A stretch of 64,000 nucleotides of DNA, taken from positions 1,654,651 through 1,718,650 of the forward strand of contig NZ_LMGI01000002.1 in assembly GCF_001427105.1 (NCBI RefSeq), given 5' to 3'. The notes beneath the pieces are model-generated. The model was not told where the DNA came from. It was given only the letters and a program-made list of their open reading frames with translations, and did no database searches. Numbering within the stretch: the stretch's first letter is position 1; each line of letters begins with the position of its first letter. Source of the stretch: Sphingopyxis sp. Root154 (lineage in GTDB: Bacteria; Pseudomonadota; Alphaproteobacteria; Sphingomonadales; Sphingomonadaceae). Shown here in pieces: positions 9,291 to 17,885 of this stretch. Both the position numbers and the translations under genes were made by a program.

Positions 9291-10382
9291 TCAGACGAAG
9301 TATGTCTGTCTCGGCTGGAGGAACCATCGCCTCGGCGGCTTGAAGTCGGTGCGGATTGCGGCGTGGTCGGGATTGTATTGTGGGTTGTCGTTCTCAAACC
9401 TCAGCGCGTCGGTCTTCGGCAACGAGTCGGCCGGCCCCTTCACGGCGCCACGTCGAGCATCGAAGATGACCAGATAGCCAAGCACTGTCTGCTTCGCCGA
9501 GCTGGACTTCTTGAGATCGAGGTAGTTCGCCAGCTGGTCGGCGCCTTCCCTCGCCCGCCCGGCGAAATAATTCGTGTAAGGCGTCGTTGACCCCGGCGCG
9601 GTTGAAGCGCGGCCGAGCCACTTGATCTCGATCAGCGCCTCTGCAGGCGTTCCGGTCCAAGCGACGCGTATGTCGACGGGCTTCTCGGCATCCACGGTAT
9701 GCTCACGCGTGACGTCCGCCCTCCGGAGCATCATGCTCAGCGCCTGGAAGAGCGATTCCCGCATGACGTGCTCGGGCTTGTTGACCAGAACCAGCCGGGG
9801 TCCATCTGCCCCACCCTCCCATACCGGCGCCAGTATTTCGCACGCGCTCTCCCGGGCGCGTCGGCCATACCTGTCCAGTGCATCGTCCAGATCCGAGAAC
9901 GTCGGGTCGGCGAAGGCGCTAGCGGAGAATTGCGACAGCCGGAGCACCGTGACGTCGTTCTGGCCGGCCGCGATCCGCTCGATGCCGGCGCTGCGGTGGT
10001 AGACGACAGCATCACCTGCGATCGACAAGTGGTCCACGGCGACTGTGAGCCGCACGAAACGGAAGCTCCGGTCCGGGGCGACGGCAATGAGGCAGTCGCT
10101 ATCCAGGCATTGCGAAAGTTGGTCGGCGACCGCTTCGGCATCGGCTAGCGAGATCACTTCACCATAGCCCGCAGCCTCGAGCGTCGCATCCTTGCCGCGG
10201 ACTGGCACTAATAACGTAAGATCGCGCTGAATGAGATCCGGTGGTCGTTCGGCCAGCACGAGCCGCACGCTGTCGAGCAACAAGCGAAGCGCGCTGCCGC
10301 CCTCTGCGCCGAAGGCGTCGTTCACGTTCTTAATGTAAGCCGCGGTCATTAGGATCGTGGCGTGGTCGAGATTGACGCTCAT
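9291..10382 (-). CDS. PD-(D/E)xK nuclease-like protein, last gene of the putative defence operon
   Basis: 363 residues from the ATG at 10382, chosen because it overlaps the upstream stop by 4 nt (ATGA). The C-terminal third carries a RecB-type nuclease pattern: a helix with Glu209 (VMRESLFQAL), Asp237 in PVDIRVAW, Glu252-x-Lys254 in ALIEIKW, and a motif Q283xxxY287 (DQLANYL). The N-terminal 200 residues match no family I know. As the terminal gene of a methyltransferase-ATPase operon it is the likely DNA-cleaving effector. The nuclease call rests on motif spacing only; the function is inferred. Confidence 0.7.
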   Translation of the reverse strand: MSVNLDHATILMTAAYIKNVNDAFGAEGGSALRLLLDSVRLVLAERPPDLIQRDLTLLVPVRGKDATLEAAGYGEVISLADAEAVADQLSQCLDSDCLIAVAPDRSFRFVRLTVAVDHLSIAGDAVVYHRSAGIERIAAGQNDVTVLRLSQFSASAFADPTFSDLDDALDRYGRRARESACEILAPVWEGGADGPRLVLVNKPEHVMRESLFQALSMMLRRADVTREHTVDAEKPVDIRVAWTGTPAEALIEIKWLGRASTAPGSTTPYTNYFAGRAREGADQLANYLDLKKSSSAKQTVLGYLVIFDARRGAVKGPADSLPKTDALRFENDNPQYNPDHAAIRTDFKPPRRWFLQPRQTYFV

Positions 10383-10990
10383 GCGGCAAGCTGCTCCCGC
10401 GCCTCGAGGACGTAGATCGACAACCACGCAACAGCGGGGGCGAGCAGGTCCGCGCTCTCGCCACCCAGCGCGTCCTCGATCAAAGTGCGCTCGCTGTGGA
10501 CCCGGTCCAGATAAGCTGGAGTTACTAGCTCACGCGGTTGACCGGATCCACCGGACCCAAGGAGATCGTTGCGCGACGTCAGTGCGTATCGGATCGAGCC
10601 CATCGGTAGCGCGAGCGAGCAGTCGGCCGCCGCGTTCAACCAGCGCGAACGGCTTGCGAGAAAGCTAAGCCCCATCAACTCCATCAGCTCGTCGCGGCCG
10701 CGCGCCGTGGCGACGAATGTCTCCGGCTCGCATTGCTCGATGTGCCCTTCGCCCGCCAGCTCGATGCGCGCGATCTCGAAGGCCGCGCTATGCGGGAAGC
10801 CGCGCGAGGTGAGGGCGAACGCGTATCCCCAATCGGCCAACGGCTCACCCTCGAACAGGGCTAGCAGGCGCGCCAGGTAGCCCAAGAGGTGGAGCTCGCG
10901 GGTCGACGCCGGAGCTACCGAACTCGGCACGCCAGCCGCGATCGAAAGGCAGTCGAAATAAGCCTCTATGCTGAGGATGGGAATGGCCAT
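10379..10990 (-). CDS. Hypothetical middle component of the ATPase-nuclease operon
   Basis: 203 residues, largely helical and acidic, with no recognised motif. Its ATG shares one base with the ATPase stop (TGATG), and its own stop overlaps the nuclease-like gene by 4 nt, so it is translated as part of the same unit. Small helical proteins between an SMC-like ATPase and an effector occur in Lamassu (LmuC) and in ABC-three-component systems (middle component). By position this could be such an adaptor, but I see no sequence motif that proves it. Confidence 0.6.
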   Translation of the reverse strand: MAIPILSIEAYFDCLSIAAGVPSSVAPASTRELHLLGYLARLLALFEGEPLADWGYAFALTSRGFPHSAAFEIARIELAGEGHIEQCEPETFVATARGRDELMELMGLSFLASRSRWLNAAADCSLALPMGSIRYALTSRNDLLGSGGSGQPRELVTPAYLDRVHSERTLIEDALGGESADLLAPAVAWLSIYVLEAREQLAA

Positions 10991-12951
10991 CAGCCCAACG
11001 CCTTCTCGATGTCGTCATAAGCCTCGTCGAGCCGCTCCTCCTCCTCCTCCTGAACCTGAGTCAGGCTGGTCCAGTCGGTCATGCGGACTAGCTGCATCCC
11101 AGCGCTGGTCCGCAACTCCGCCAAGTTCACCAATAGCGCCGAACTGCGCAGGTTCGCTGTCATGATGATGTAGTTTCCGCTCGCCACGAACGCATCGAAC
11201 ATTTGGCCGGCCTTCGCCTCGTAAGCGATATCGAGCGAGCCCTCCGGCGTATCGATGAGCAGGGTTGACGACCCTATCGTCATGATCTCGGCGATCGCCA
11301 TCCTCAAGGCGATGTCGATAAAGAAGCGCTGGCTCTCGGAAAGACGCTGCGCGGACGACCGCAGCTGGTCGTCCATCGTCAGCTTGAGTCGGAATCCAGC
11401 GACCTCAACACCGGTTCGCTGCTCGAGCTCAACGTCGATCGGAAGACCGATGAATTGCTGCGCGAGCTCGCGGAAACGTGGCACAAAAATGCGCGCTGCC
11501 TCGTCGAAGCCAGCCTGCAAGCCTCGCTCGAGTGTGCGCAGCTCCTGGCGGATCGCGTCCCGGTTCTCCCGGTGCGCCTGGGCCTGACGCAGAAGCCGGC
11601 CGCGCTCCTCGATCTGCTTCTTAATCTCGCCCGTCGCCCAGTCGCGCCCCTTCAGACGCTCCATTTCCAGTCCATCCCCAGTTTTCTCGAAGAAGGCCTC
11701 TAACGCCTGATTGGCGGCAGACACGGCGTCCGCCACGGCCGACCGCGAAGTCTCCAGCCGCGTCCTCTCGGCCAACACTTGCTCCAACTGGCCTCGCAGA
11801 TCTATCAGCTCGGCGTCGAGCTCCTTCAGCGTCGCTAGCACCTCGTCGGCGGCATCGGCCTCGCCGACCACAGAGCCGCAGAGCGGACACTCCCCCGCCG
11901 CAAGGTGAGCGGAGACGACATGGCCCACGGACGTCGTGTGACATATGGCGCACTCGTCCTCGTCGATCGTGGCGCGCACCGCCGGATGGAACGCCACCCC
12001 GCCGGCGCGCGAGGCGCGGCTGGCGAAGACCTGACGGTAGCGCGCCTGCCGGTCCGATATCCGTGAGCTTATTTCCGCCCATCGCAGGTCGGCCGACTGG
12101 CGATCACGGTCGATCGCGTCGAGCCGCGCTTCGGACGTCGCTTGGTCCTTTTCCAGCGCGTCGCGCTCCGCCATTAATTCGCGCTCGTCGCCCTCTGCCG
12201 CCGTCTGGTCGTCATCGAGCAGGCCCTGAAGGCTCTTGATACGGTCAGTGACCGCTTTTGCCATGAACCTCGTGTTACGCGCCCGCGACGACGCGCGCTC
12301 CATGTCCCGGGTCAGCTTCGCCGACTTCGTCGCGTCACCCTTGCCGCCGAACGCCAGATACAACGCGTCGGTGATGGCACGATCGTCCCAGCTGATTAGG
12401 TGACGTCCCTCGTCGAAGGTGAAGACGAAGTGATAGAGAAATACAAAGCGGTCGAAGCTGGGAACCTGGGAGGCCGCGAGCACCTCGCTCTCGTATCGCT
12501 CCTTGAGATCCTCCGACTGTTCCCTGTCGAGCACCTCCACGTCAGCACCCCGGCGAATCTCCAGACGTGACACGCCGCGGCGCTCGAAGATGTCGCGAGT
12601 GACGGTGATCGACACGTCGTCCCAAGCCAGCTCAACGACGACGTTCGCGAGCGGACGCCTCAACTCGCTGATCCTACCCGTGAAATATTGGTCGATGCGG
12701 TCGCCTCGCGACGAATCTTCTAAATATTCCTCGGGTGACTTGTAGTCTCGCAGCGGGTCCGGGATCGCACCGGTAATCCCATAGTTGAGCGTATTGAGAA
12801 AGGTGGACTTGCCAAGGCCGTTCGCGCCCACGAGGCACAGGACCGGACGGTCAATCACGACCGAGGGGTCTGGGTCGACGCGATAAAGGTCGAACGAGTT
12901 CAGGCGGACCGAAGCGATGCGCGGCAACCTGTAGGACGGCGTGTGGGTCAA
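10990..12951 (-). CDS. Rad50/SMC-like ATPase with central zinc ribbon
   Basis: 653 residues. Walker A is GANGLGKST (residues 42-50). An ABC-type signature-like segment is RLSESQRFF (537-545), and Walker B is LLIDTPEGSLD with Asp567 and Glu570. Two heptad-rich stretches flank a CxxC...CxxC zinc ribbon (Cys334, Cys337, Cys355, Cys358) at the tip of the presumed coiled coil, comparable to the Rad50 hook. The start is TTG at 12951, 1 nt after the methyltransferase stop, with an AGGAG ribosome site inside the end of that gene. No ATG occurs before Walker A. ATPases of this type are DNA sensors in Lamassu and ABC-3C defence systems. Confidence 0.85.
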   Translation of the reverse strand: MTHTPSYRLPRIASVRLNSFDLYRVDPDPSVVIDRPVLCLVGANGLGKSTFLNTLNYGITGAIPDPLRDYKSPEEYLEDSSRGDRIDQYFTGRISELRRPLANVVVELAWDDVSITVTRDIFERRGVSRLEIRRGADVEVLDREQSEDLKERYESEVLAASQVPSFDRFVFLYHFVFTFDEGRHLISWDDRAITDALYLAFGGKGDATKSAKLTRDMERASSRARNTRFMAKAVTDRIKSLQGLLDDDQTAAEGDERELMAERDALEKDQATSEARLDAIDRDRQSADLRWAEISSRISDRQARYRQVFASRASRAGGVAFHPAVRATIDEDECAICHTTSVGHVVSAHLAAGECPLCGSVVGEADAADEVLATLKELDAELIDLRGQLEQVLAERTRLETSRSAVADAVSAANQALEAFFEKTGDGLEMERLKGRDWATGEIKKQIEERGRLLRQAQAHRENRDAIRQELRTLERGLQAGFDEAARIFVPRFRELAQQFIGLPIDVELEQRTGVEVAGFRLKLTMDDQLRSSAQRLSESQRFFIDIALRMAIAEIMTIGSSTLLIDTPEGSLDIAYEAKAGQMFDAFVASGNYIIMTANLRSSALLVNLAELRTSAGMQLVRMTDWTSLTQVQEEEEERLDEAYDDIEKALG

Positions 12952-12952
12952 C

Positions 12953-14293
12953 CTACGAGCTCCTCTCCATCACAAGGCAGTGTTCGCGCAGGTCGAACGA
13001 CCCGCCGTGCTGCGAACTCGTACGCATCGAGCGTATCGCTTCGCTTTTGACCAGCCTGAACCCCAGGCCGGGCAGCATCTCCTCTATGATCCGCGCGACG
13101 TCGACGTGCGTTCCGGCATACTGGCTATCGCCGATAGCGCACACCGCGTGCCGTCCGGCCGGCAGGATGCGCGCGAGCTGCGACAGGATGCGGCACATGT
13201 CATCGAAGTAGGACGCCACCATCTCGGGAATGCGCCGATTCCAAAGTTCAGCACGACTGGCATCGAGAGCCTCTAACGCCTCGCGCAGCGTCGCCGACCC
13301 GCCTGGCGCAGGGGTCGAGCGCCAAGCGATCTGGACATGCGAACGCAGCGTGCTGAGGCGCAGGCGGCGGTTGTCGTCAGCGTTCCGCAAGTAGCCGAGC
13401 ATCCACAGCTCGATGTTGTATACGTCCGTGTAGTCGAATGAATTCGGATACGGCGGAGAGAAGATCGCCAGGTCCACCGTATCGACCTTTGGTAGCAGAA
13501 CCCGGGCGTCGCCGCGACGGACATAATGCCGCGAGCCGGCTGGGACCGAGAATCGCGTGAGGTCGGAGACCGCGCTGTCAACCGCGACATCTAGGTCGTC
13601 GAGGAGATCGCGCGGGGTGCGCTCCCGCCCCTGCCAGCCACCGCGATATCGACGCCCTTTTCCGTTTATAACAACGTTGCTGTTGTTCACCAGCGTGCTG
13701 CCCAAGAGGACGCGGAGGAGCCTGCGCTCGGCCGACGGCACCTTGGCGAGCCCGCGCACCAGCGCCCTGACCGTATCGAACACGTCAGCGGCGAACAACC
13801 ACCGACCGTCACGCCCCGGCTCACGCATCGTCGCGGGCATGCCCTTGGGCGGCACGCGGTCCTCTGGCAGGATCTCAAGCGACGCGCGGACACGCTCATA
13901 CTGGCGCAACAGGTCAGATGGGCGGACTGCCGCAACTTTCGAGGCAATAAGGTCGGCGAGGAAAGGATTCACCTCGAGGCTGACGGAGTCGATACCGAGG
14001 AAGCCGCAGGTCAGCGCGGTCGTCCCGCTGCCGCCGAACGGGTCCAGCACTCGATCGACTGGGTGAGGCAGCGACGCGATCGTGTCAGCCACGAACTTCG
14101 GCGAATAAGCCTCCTTAAAACGGAACCAGCGCTGAAACGGCAGCTGGCCGGTACCCTGGTTCGACGAGGTCGGCCTGTCCTCATCGTAGAGGGAAAGCCA
14201 GTCGACGACGTCACGGGACGCCGGTCGACGGCGCGCGAGTGTTCCGGCCCGCCGCACTGTATCCTCTAACGACGCATCCCAGAAGTTCATCAT
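12953..14293 (-). CDS. SPPY-type amino DNA methyltransferase
   Basis: 446 residues from the ATG at 14293, which has a GAGGGG ribosome site; an in-frame ATG at 14356 is less likely. S-adenosylmethionine motif I is DPFGGSGTT (residues 84-92). Catalytic motif IV is SPPYPNSFDYTD (279-290), typical of N4-cytosine or N6-adenine methyltransferases. Motif I comes before motif IV. It heads the four-gene operon with the ATPase, the middle protein and the nuclease-like protein, so it probably marks self DNA. The target sequence cannot be read from the gene. A divergent HTH gene starts about 110 nt away. Confidence 0.88.
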   Translation of the reverse strand: MMNFWDASLEDTVRRAGTLARRRPASRDVVDWLSLYDEDRPTSSNQGTGQLPFQRWFRFKEAYSPKFVADTIASLPHPVDRVLDPFGGSGTTALTCGFLGIDSVSLEVNPFLADLIASKVAAVRPSDLLRQYERVRASLEILPEDRVPPKGMPATMREPGRDGRWLFAADVFDTVRALVRGLAKVPSAERRLLRVLLGSTLVNNSNVVINGKGRRYRGGWQGRERTPRDLLDDLDVAVDSAVSDLTRFSVPAGSRHYVRRGDARVLLPKVDTVDLAIFSPPYPNSFDYTDVYNIELWMLGYLRNADDNRRLRLSTLRSHVQIAWRSTPAPGGSATLREALEALDASRAELWNRRIPEMVASYFDDMCRILSQLARILPAGRHAVCAIGDSQYAGTHVDVARIIEEMLPGLGFRLVKSEAIRSMRTSSQHGGSFDLREHCLVMERSS

Positions 14294-14401
14294 CACCCCT
14301 CTATCAGGAAGCGTAGCGTCGCCATCGTTAACAGGCCACCCCTCCCCAGCAATCACATATCACATTTATTTTATGCGACAATGCGCGTAGAGCAGCGCCC
14401 C

Positions 14402-14782
14402 ATGGAGAAAGCAACCGATCTGGCTCAATTGGCGGCGATGCTCCGGGCGCCCGGGCTGCCGCCCCAAGTGGTGCTCGCCGCAGAAGCGCGTGTAGACCAG
14501 AGTCTGGTGTCACGCGCTCGTGGCGGGAAACTCAAGCGCGCCACGCAGCGGGTTGCCCGCCTCGAGCGCGTCGTGCGGTCGCGGTTCGAGCAACTCGCGC
14601 TCGCTGAGCGACTTGCCAGTGAAGAAGGCAAGGGATGCATCAAGCCCCCGGGGCATGCCGAGGTGCTCGAGCAGGTCAGCAGCTACCTCGCCGATGGTCT
14701 CGACGGATCCCTGCTGGTCCAGCAACTCGCGGTGCTACGGCGCGCCCAGCGTTCCCGGGCCGGCCGGCCGCCCCTACCTTAA
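14402..14782 (+). CDS. Small HTH-like protein divergent to the defence operon, possible controller
   Basis: 126 residues from the ATG at 14402; an upstream in-frame ATG exists at 14381. The segment VVLAAEARVDQSLVSRARGG followed by LKRATQRVARLE resembles an XRE/lambda-type helix-turn-helix, with the recognition helix around SLVSRARGG. It is transcribed away from the methyltransferase gene across a short AT-richer spacer (about 14294-14401), the arrangement of controller proteins in restriction-modification systems. The C-terminal half is Leu-rich with no known domain. Regulation of the operon is inferred from position. Confidence 0.55.
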   Translation: MEKATDLAQLAAMLRAPGLPPQVVLAAEARVDQSLVSRARGGKLKRATQRVARLERVVRSRFEQLALAERLASEEGKGCIKPPGHAEVLEQVSSYLADGLDGSLLVQQLAVLRRAQRSRAGRPPLP

Positions 14783-14929
14783 TCCTCGAGTCGCGCGCCT
14801 TCCCTTTCGGCGCGCTCACGCGGAACAAGCCGCCTCGGTTCAGGCCCAACTAGCCGGTGCGGCTACATCGATGATCGTTCGCACCTGTAAGTCGAGCGTC
14901 TGAACGCCCTAGAACTCATTTTTGTCGTC

Positions 14930-15586
14930 TCACTTGGGATCGGGGGGTCCGTCCAAGTCAAAATCCTGGTCGTCGGTCCCGTACCAACTCGTCGTATCGA
15001 CCTCGTGCACATCGACGTCTTCAGCGCTTCTTGTCGCGAGATCGAGCGTTGCGGAGAAAGTGAACGGAAAACTCTCGGAGCCAATCTCCTCGCCGCCTCC
15101 AGTCTGCAGCGTGACTCCAATAATTGCCTCGCCGGATACCTCAGCAATCGTGCCGCTGATCCGGACAGAGGTTAAGTCAACGGAATCTACGTCATCGATT
15201 AGGGTGTGACCGGCGATGTCCTCAACTTCCATCGGCGGATGTTGAACAAGCCACTCGAAGAGCATCCGCTCCACGCCCTCGATTTCAAGCTCCATTTGAC
15301 GCGGCGGTCGAACCATCACCAGTCGAAATGCCGCATTGTGTCGACGAGCCAATTGCTGTTGTGCAATGAGGTGGTCAGCCCAGCCGGCGGGTGGTGCCGC
15401 ACCGGCTACTTTAAACTCGTAGAATATTGCTTCGTCACCGCGGCGAGCTACTAAGTCCACGCGATTGTCGTCGATTTGGGCTTCGCGCTCGACGGCCCAG
15501 CCGCCGTTGGTGAGATTTACGGCAAGCTCTTCAGCTGCGGCAAGCTCAAGAAAGACACTGCTTATTCCGCGGTCTTCGACATTCAT
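14930..15586 (-). CDS. PD-(D/E)xK nuclease-like protein
   Basis: 218 residues. The N-terminal 100 residues carry a restriction-endonuclease-like pattern: VDLVARRGDEAIFYEFKVAG, in which Asp and Glu-x-Lys are spaced as in PD-(D/E)xK folds, followed by a helix with Gln/His (HLIAQQQLARRHN). The C-terminal half is acidic (many Asp/Glu, ending DDQDFDLDGPPDPK) and unrecognised. Its ATG overlaps the stop of the RusA-like gene by 4 nt. With that partner it may form a small DNA-processing or defence module. Nuclease function is inferred from motif spacing. Confidence 0.6.
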   Translation of the reverse strand: MNVEDRGISSVFLELAAAEELAVNLTNGGWAVEREAQIDDNRVDLVARRGDEAIFYEFKVAGAAPPAGWADHLIAQQQLARRHNAAFRLVMVRPPRQMELEIEGVERMLFEWLVQHPPMEVEDIAGHTLIDDVDSVDLTSVRISGTIAEVSGEAIIGVTLQTGGGEEIGSESFPFTFSATLDLATRSAEDVDVHEVDTTSWYGTDDQDFDLDGPPDPK

Positions 15587-16086
15587 TTCTGTTCTCCAAT
15601 GCCGAAAACCATCATGGCCGGACGTAGTGGGCCGACCTCGACATAGAGAAAATGGTCGGTGCCCTGCGCAATCGCTGTCGCGAGATGGGGCAGGGCGTGA
15701 GCCGGGACGTGCGTTAGGTCCAGTTGCTCGACGCGTAGCGGGCCGCTCGCGCTTACACCGTAGTCGATGACTCCCGAGGTCACCAATCGCACAACATGAT
15801 CGTCATCATAGGCCACACCTTGCAGCCCATCCAAAACACGCTTGTTCACATTGCCCGCGTCTGCGTCGTTGCTGGGCCTATATCCGGGAACAAAGTAATA
15901 TACGGTCGCATAGGAGAGTTCGTTCGAGAGTGCGCCTCCGGCCGCTTTGTACAGCCGACTATACTGCGCCATCGCCTGCCCGCCTTTCTTGCCCACTGAT
16001 TTGTTGGACGTGGGCGGACGCCCAGATGCGACAAAGGCTACCGTGGCCCGCGGGCGCTGCGCTGCTACTGACGTTTGCTTAGTCAT
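15583..16086 (-). CDS. RusA-like Holliday junction resolvase family protein
   Basis: 167 residues. The segment DADAGNVNKRVLDGLQGVAY followed by DDDHVV matches the RusA core (Asp-x-Asp-Asn-x-x-Lys-x-x-x-Asp, then a downstream Asp-Asp). The second Asp of the first motif is Gly here, so catalysis may be altered. The N-terminal strand FVASGRPPTSNKS also fits RusA. RusA genes usually sit in prophages, but no phage structural or integration gene is nearby. The gene is followed with a 4-nt overlap by a PD-(D/E)xK protein. The fold assignment is moderate; activity is uncertain. Confidence 0.6.
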   Translation of the reverse strand: MTKQTSVAAQRPRATVAFVASGRPPTSNKSVGKKGGQAMAQYSRLYKAAGGALSNELSYATVYYFVPGYRPSNDADAGNVNKRVLDGLQGVAYDDDHVVRLVTSGVIDYGVSASGPLRVEQLDLTHVPAHALPHLATAIAQGTDHFLYVEVGPLRPAMMVFGIGEQK

Positions 16087-16256
16087 AGAATGCGCGTGTC
16101 GCGTCAGGCATCACTTGTCGAGAGAGAAGTGTGCGGCCTCTGTTTCGAGATCAAACACGCGATCGTGAGGGCGAGATGGACGGACGACAGCTTTCGGGAT
16201 CGGCGGGTCAGCAGGCTAACCGCCGATACCAGGCGCGAAGCAGTCGCATGCTCCAA

Positions 16257-17186
16257 CTACCCAGCGGCGCGTGCCGTCTCCTCGAGCTGCGTAATGCGCT
16301 CGCTGCAGATGCTCTCCACAATCGCGGCGAGAGCCTCGACGCGGGCGCCCAACCAAGTCAGTTCGTCTTCAGAAATCCGATAATGTTTCGAATATCGGGC
16401 CTTGATGTAGGCTTCTTTCAGCTTCTCGAAGCGCGACCGGTCAGCCTTCGTCTCGCGCGGCCAAGCGACGATCAGCCGCGTATCGAGCCGCTCTGCCTGC
16501 GTCCTCAAGAACGCCAGATTATGGACGTGCGGCGTGTAAAATGAACAGACTAGCAAAGCGCAGTGGTAATAGCTTTCAACCGACTGATGCAGAAGAAACG
16601 CGGCCTTTTTGGTCCATCCGCGCTGCCTTGCGAATGATGCTGTTTCGAAAAACTCCCCGCCGCTGGGATACCACCCGTCGAAATATTCCCGCGCCATTTC
16701 CAGCGCCGCATGCGGCATTTTCGGCTGCGGCTCGGGCAATTCATCGTCGACCGCCTGATAAATGGCGATCCCGTCGCACGCGACGTCCATGAAGAAATAG
16801 CGCCCCTGCGACAGCCCGGAATTCACCTCGCCGGTGCTATGCACGATGAAGTTTACCGGCGTGCGCAGCGTCTTCGTGACCGACAGCTCGCGGATCAGCC
16901 GGTCGTCGAGCTTCGACCAATATTCGACGCGATCGGTCAGGCGGTCGTCGTTGACGATAATCAACAGGTCATAGTCCGACTGATAGCCCTTGGCGGTATG
17001 CGGTTCATCGACCCATCCGCCCCGCGCATAGCTGCCGTAGAGGATGATTTTCGAAATCCGCCCCTTGCGCTTCCAGTCCTGCGTCGCGAGCGCCAAGACA
17101 TCCTCGAATTCTTCGAAGACGATCTGGACGATGCGTTCGAGTTCGCGCTGTTTGTGCGGGGGGAGATGATCGAGATTGCTGCGCAT
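16257..17186 (-). CDS. Nucleotidyltransferase-HEPN fusion protein
   Basis: 309 residues from the ATG at 17186 (an AGGGTGA ribosome-binding-like site lies just upstream). The N-terminal half is a minimal nucleotidyltransferase with GSYARGG at residues 51-57 and SDYDLLI at 70-76, giving the Asp pair for metal binding. The C-terminal half, from about residue 170, is a HEPN-like helical domain (LLHQSVESYYHCALLV; KARYSKHYRISEDEL with an Arg-x4-His spacing). Separate MNT and HEPN proteins form toxin-antitoxin pairs in which MNT adenylylates HEPN; here both are in one chain. The gene stands alone between the defence genes and DUF736. Confidence 0.82.
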   Translation of the reverse strand: MRSNLDHLPPHKQRELERIVQIVFEEFEDVLALATQDWKRKGRISKIILYGSYARGGWVDEPHTAKGYQSDYDLLIIVNDDRLTDRVEYWSKLDDRLIRELSVTKTLRTPVNFIVHSTGEVNSGLSQGRYFFMDVACDGIAIYQAVDDELPEPQPKMPHAALEMAREYFDGWYPSGGEFFETASFARQRGWTKKAAFLLHQSVESYYHCALLVCSFYTPHVHNLAFLRTQAERLDTRLIVAWPRETKADRSRFEKLKEAYIKARYSKHYRISEDELTWLGARVEALAAIVESICSERITQLEETARAAG

Positions 17187-17262
17187 TGCGGTCACCCTAA
17201 CAAGGTGGCGACACCCTTGCACGCCAAGATTGAACCAGGCGCGAGGATGCCGCCGACGGCGA

Positions 17263-17586
17263 TCAATCTGCGGGATTCCACAGCAGCGCATAGACATCGG
17301 GATTATCCTGACCTGCAGCGCGTCCGAGGTTGGCGTATATGCGCCTTGGCCCGAACTCAGGCGCTTCGAGGGTCAGCGAAACATAGAGTTTGCCCGACGC
17401 CTCGCTGCGACGCAGCCAGCCGGCGCCGCATTCGACGCCGTTCGACCAAACGCGATAGTCCGGCTGGACTTCGCCGCTCTTGCTCGGATTGGGGCGGATT
17501 TCGATGGGGACGCGGATCGAGATCGTCGCGAGCTGGCCCACAAAGCCCTTCTCGTTCGTTCCGCTGACAAGACCGATTGCGGCCAT
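17263..17586 (-). CDS. DUF736 family protein
   Basis: 107 residues from the ATG at 17586. The start (MAAIGLVSGTNEKGFVGQLA) and the segments WSNGVECGAGWLRRSEASGK and YVSLTLEAPEFG are diagnostic for DUF736, a small protein found mainly on alphaproteobacterial plasmids and integrative conjugative elements. Its function is unknown; the fold resembles single-stranded DNA-binding OB proteins, an impression only. With ParB and DUF932 further right it marks remnants of an integrative element. Confidence 0.85.
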   Translation of the reverse strand: MAAIGLVSGTNEKGFVGQLATISIRVPIEIRPNPSKSGEVQPDYRVWSNGVECGAGWLRRSEASGKLYVSLTLEAPEFGPRRIYANLGRAAGQDNPDVYALLWNPAD

Positions 17587-17885
17587 GATATTGCTCCTGC
17601 GAAGCCCGGGGCCATCCCCGGGGCACCGGCGGCCAGGGAATGGCGTCAGGCCCGCTCGCGCACCCGAAGGGCCGAAGCGGCAGCGAAGGACGGTGCCGCA
17701 CCGGCTTTTTGCGCGCGAAGCGCTCGCGAGGAGGCCGTAAGCGGCCGGGGAAAAAGGCGATGCGGCGCCGTTGCGCGCGCGGCCGCGCCATTCATCTCGC
17801 CGGATTTGCACCGGCTGGCTCCGTGCGTGCCGGAATGGAGATGGACGGCAAGGATTTGCTCACCGGATGACGCTATGGGCAGCGC
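17587..17885. other. Intergenic region between divergent DUF736 and nuclease genes
   Basis: About 300 nt, very GC-rich, with short palindromes (for example CCCGGGGCCATCCCCGGGG near 17608-17626) but no supported gene. It probably holds the leftward promoter of DUF736 and the rightward promoter of the secreted nuclease. Confidence 0.4.

Noticed and set aside
9291..14293. Assignment of the operon to BREX or DISARM
   Set aside because: No PglZ phosphatase, BrxC/BrxL, DrmA/DrmB helicase or PLD protein is present; only the methyltransferase is shared in kind.
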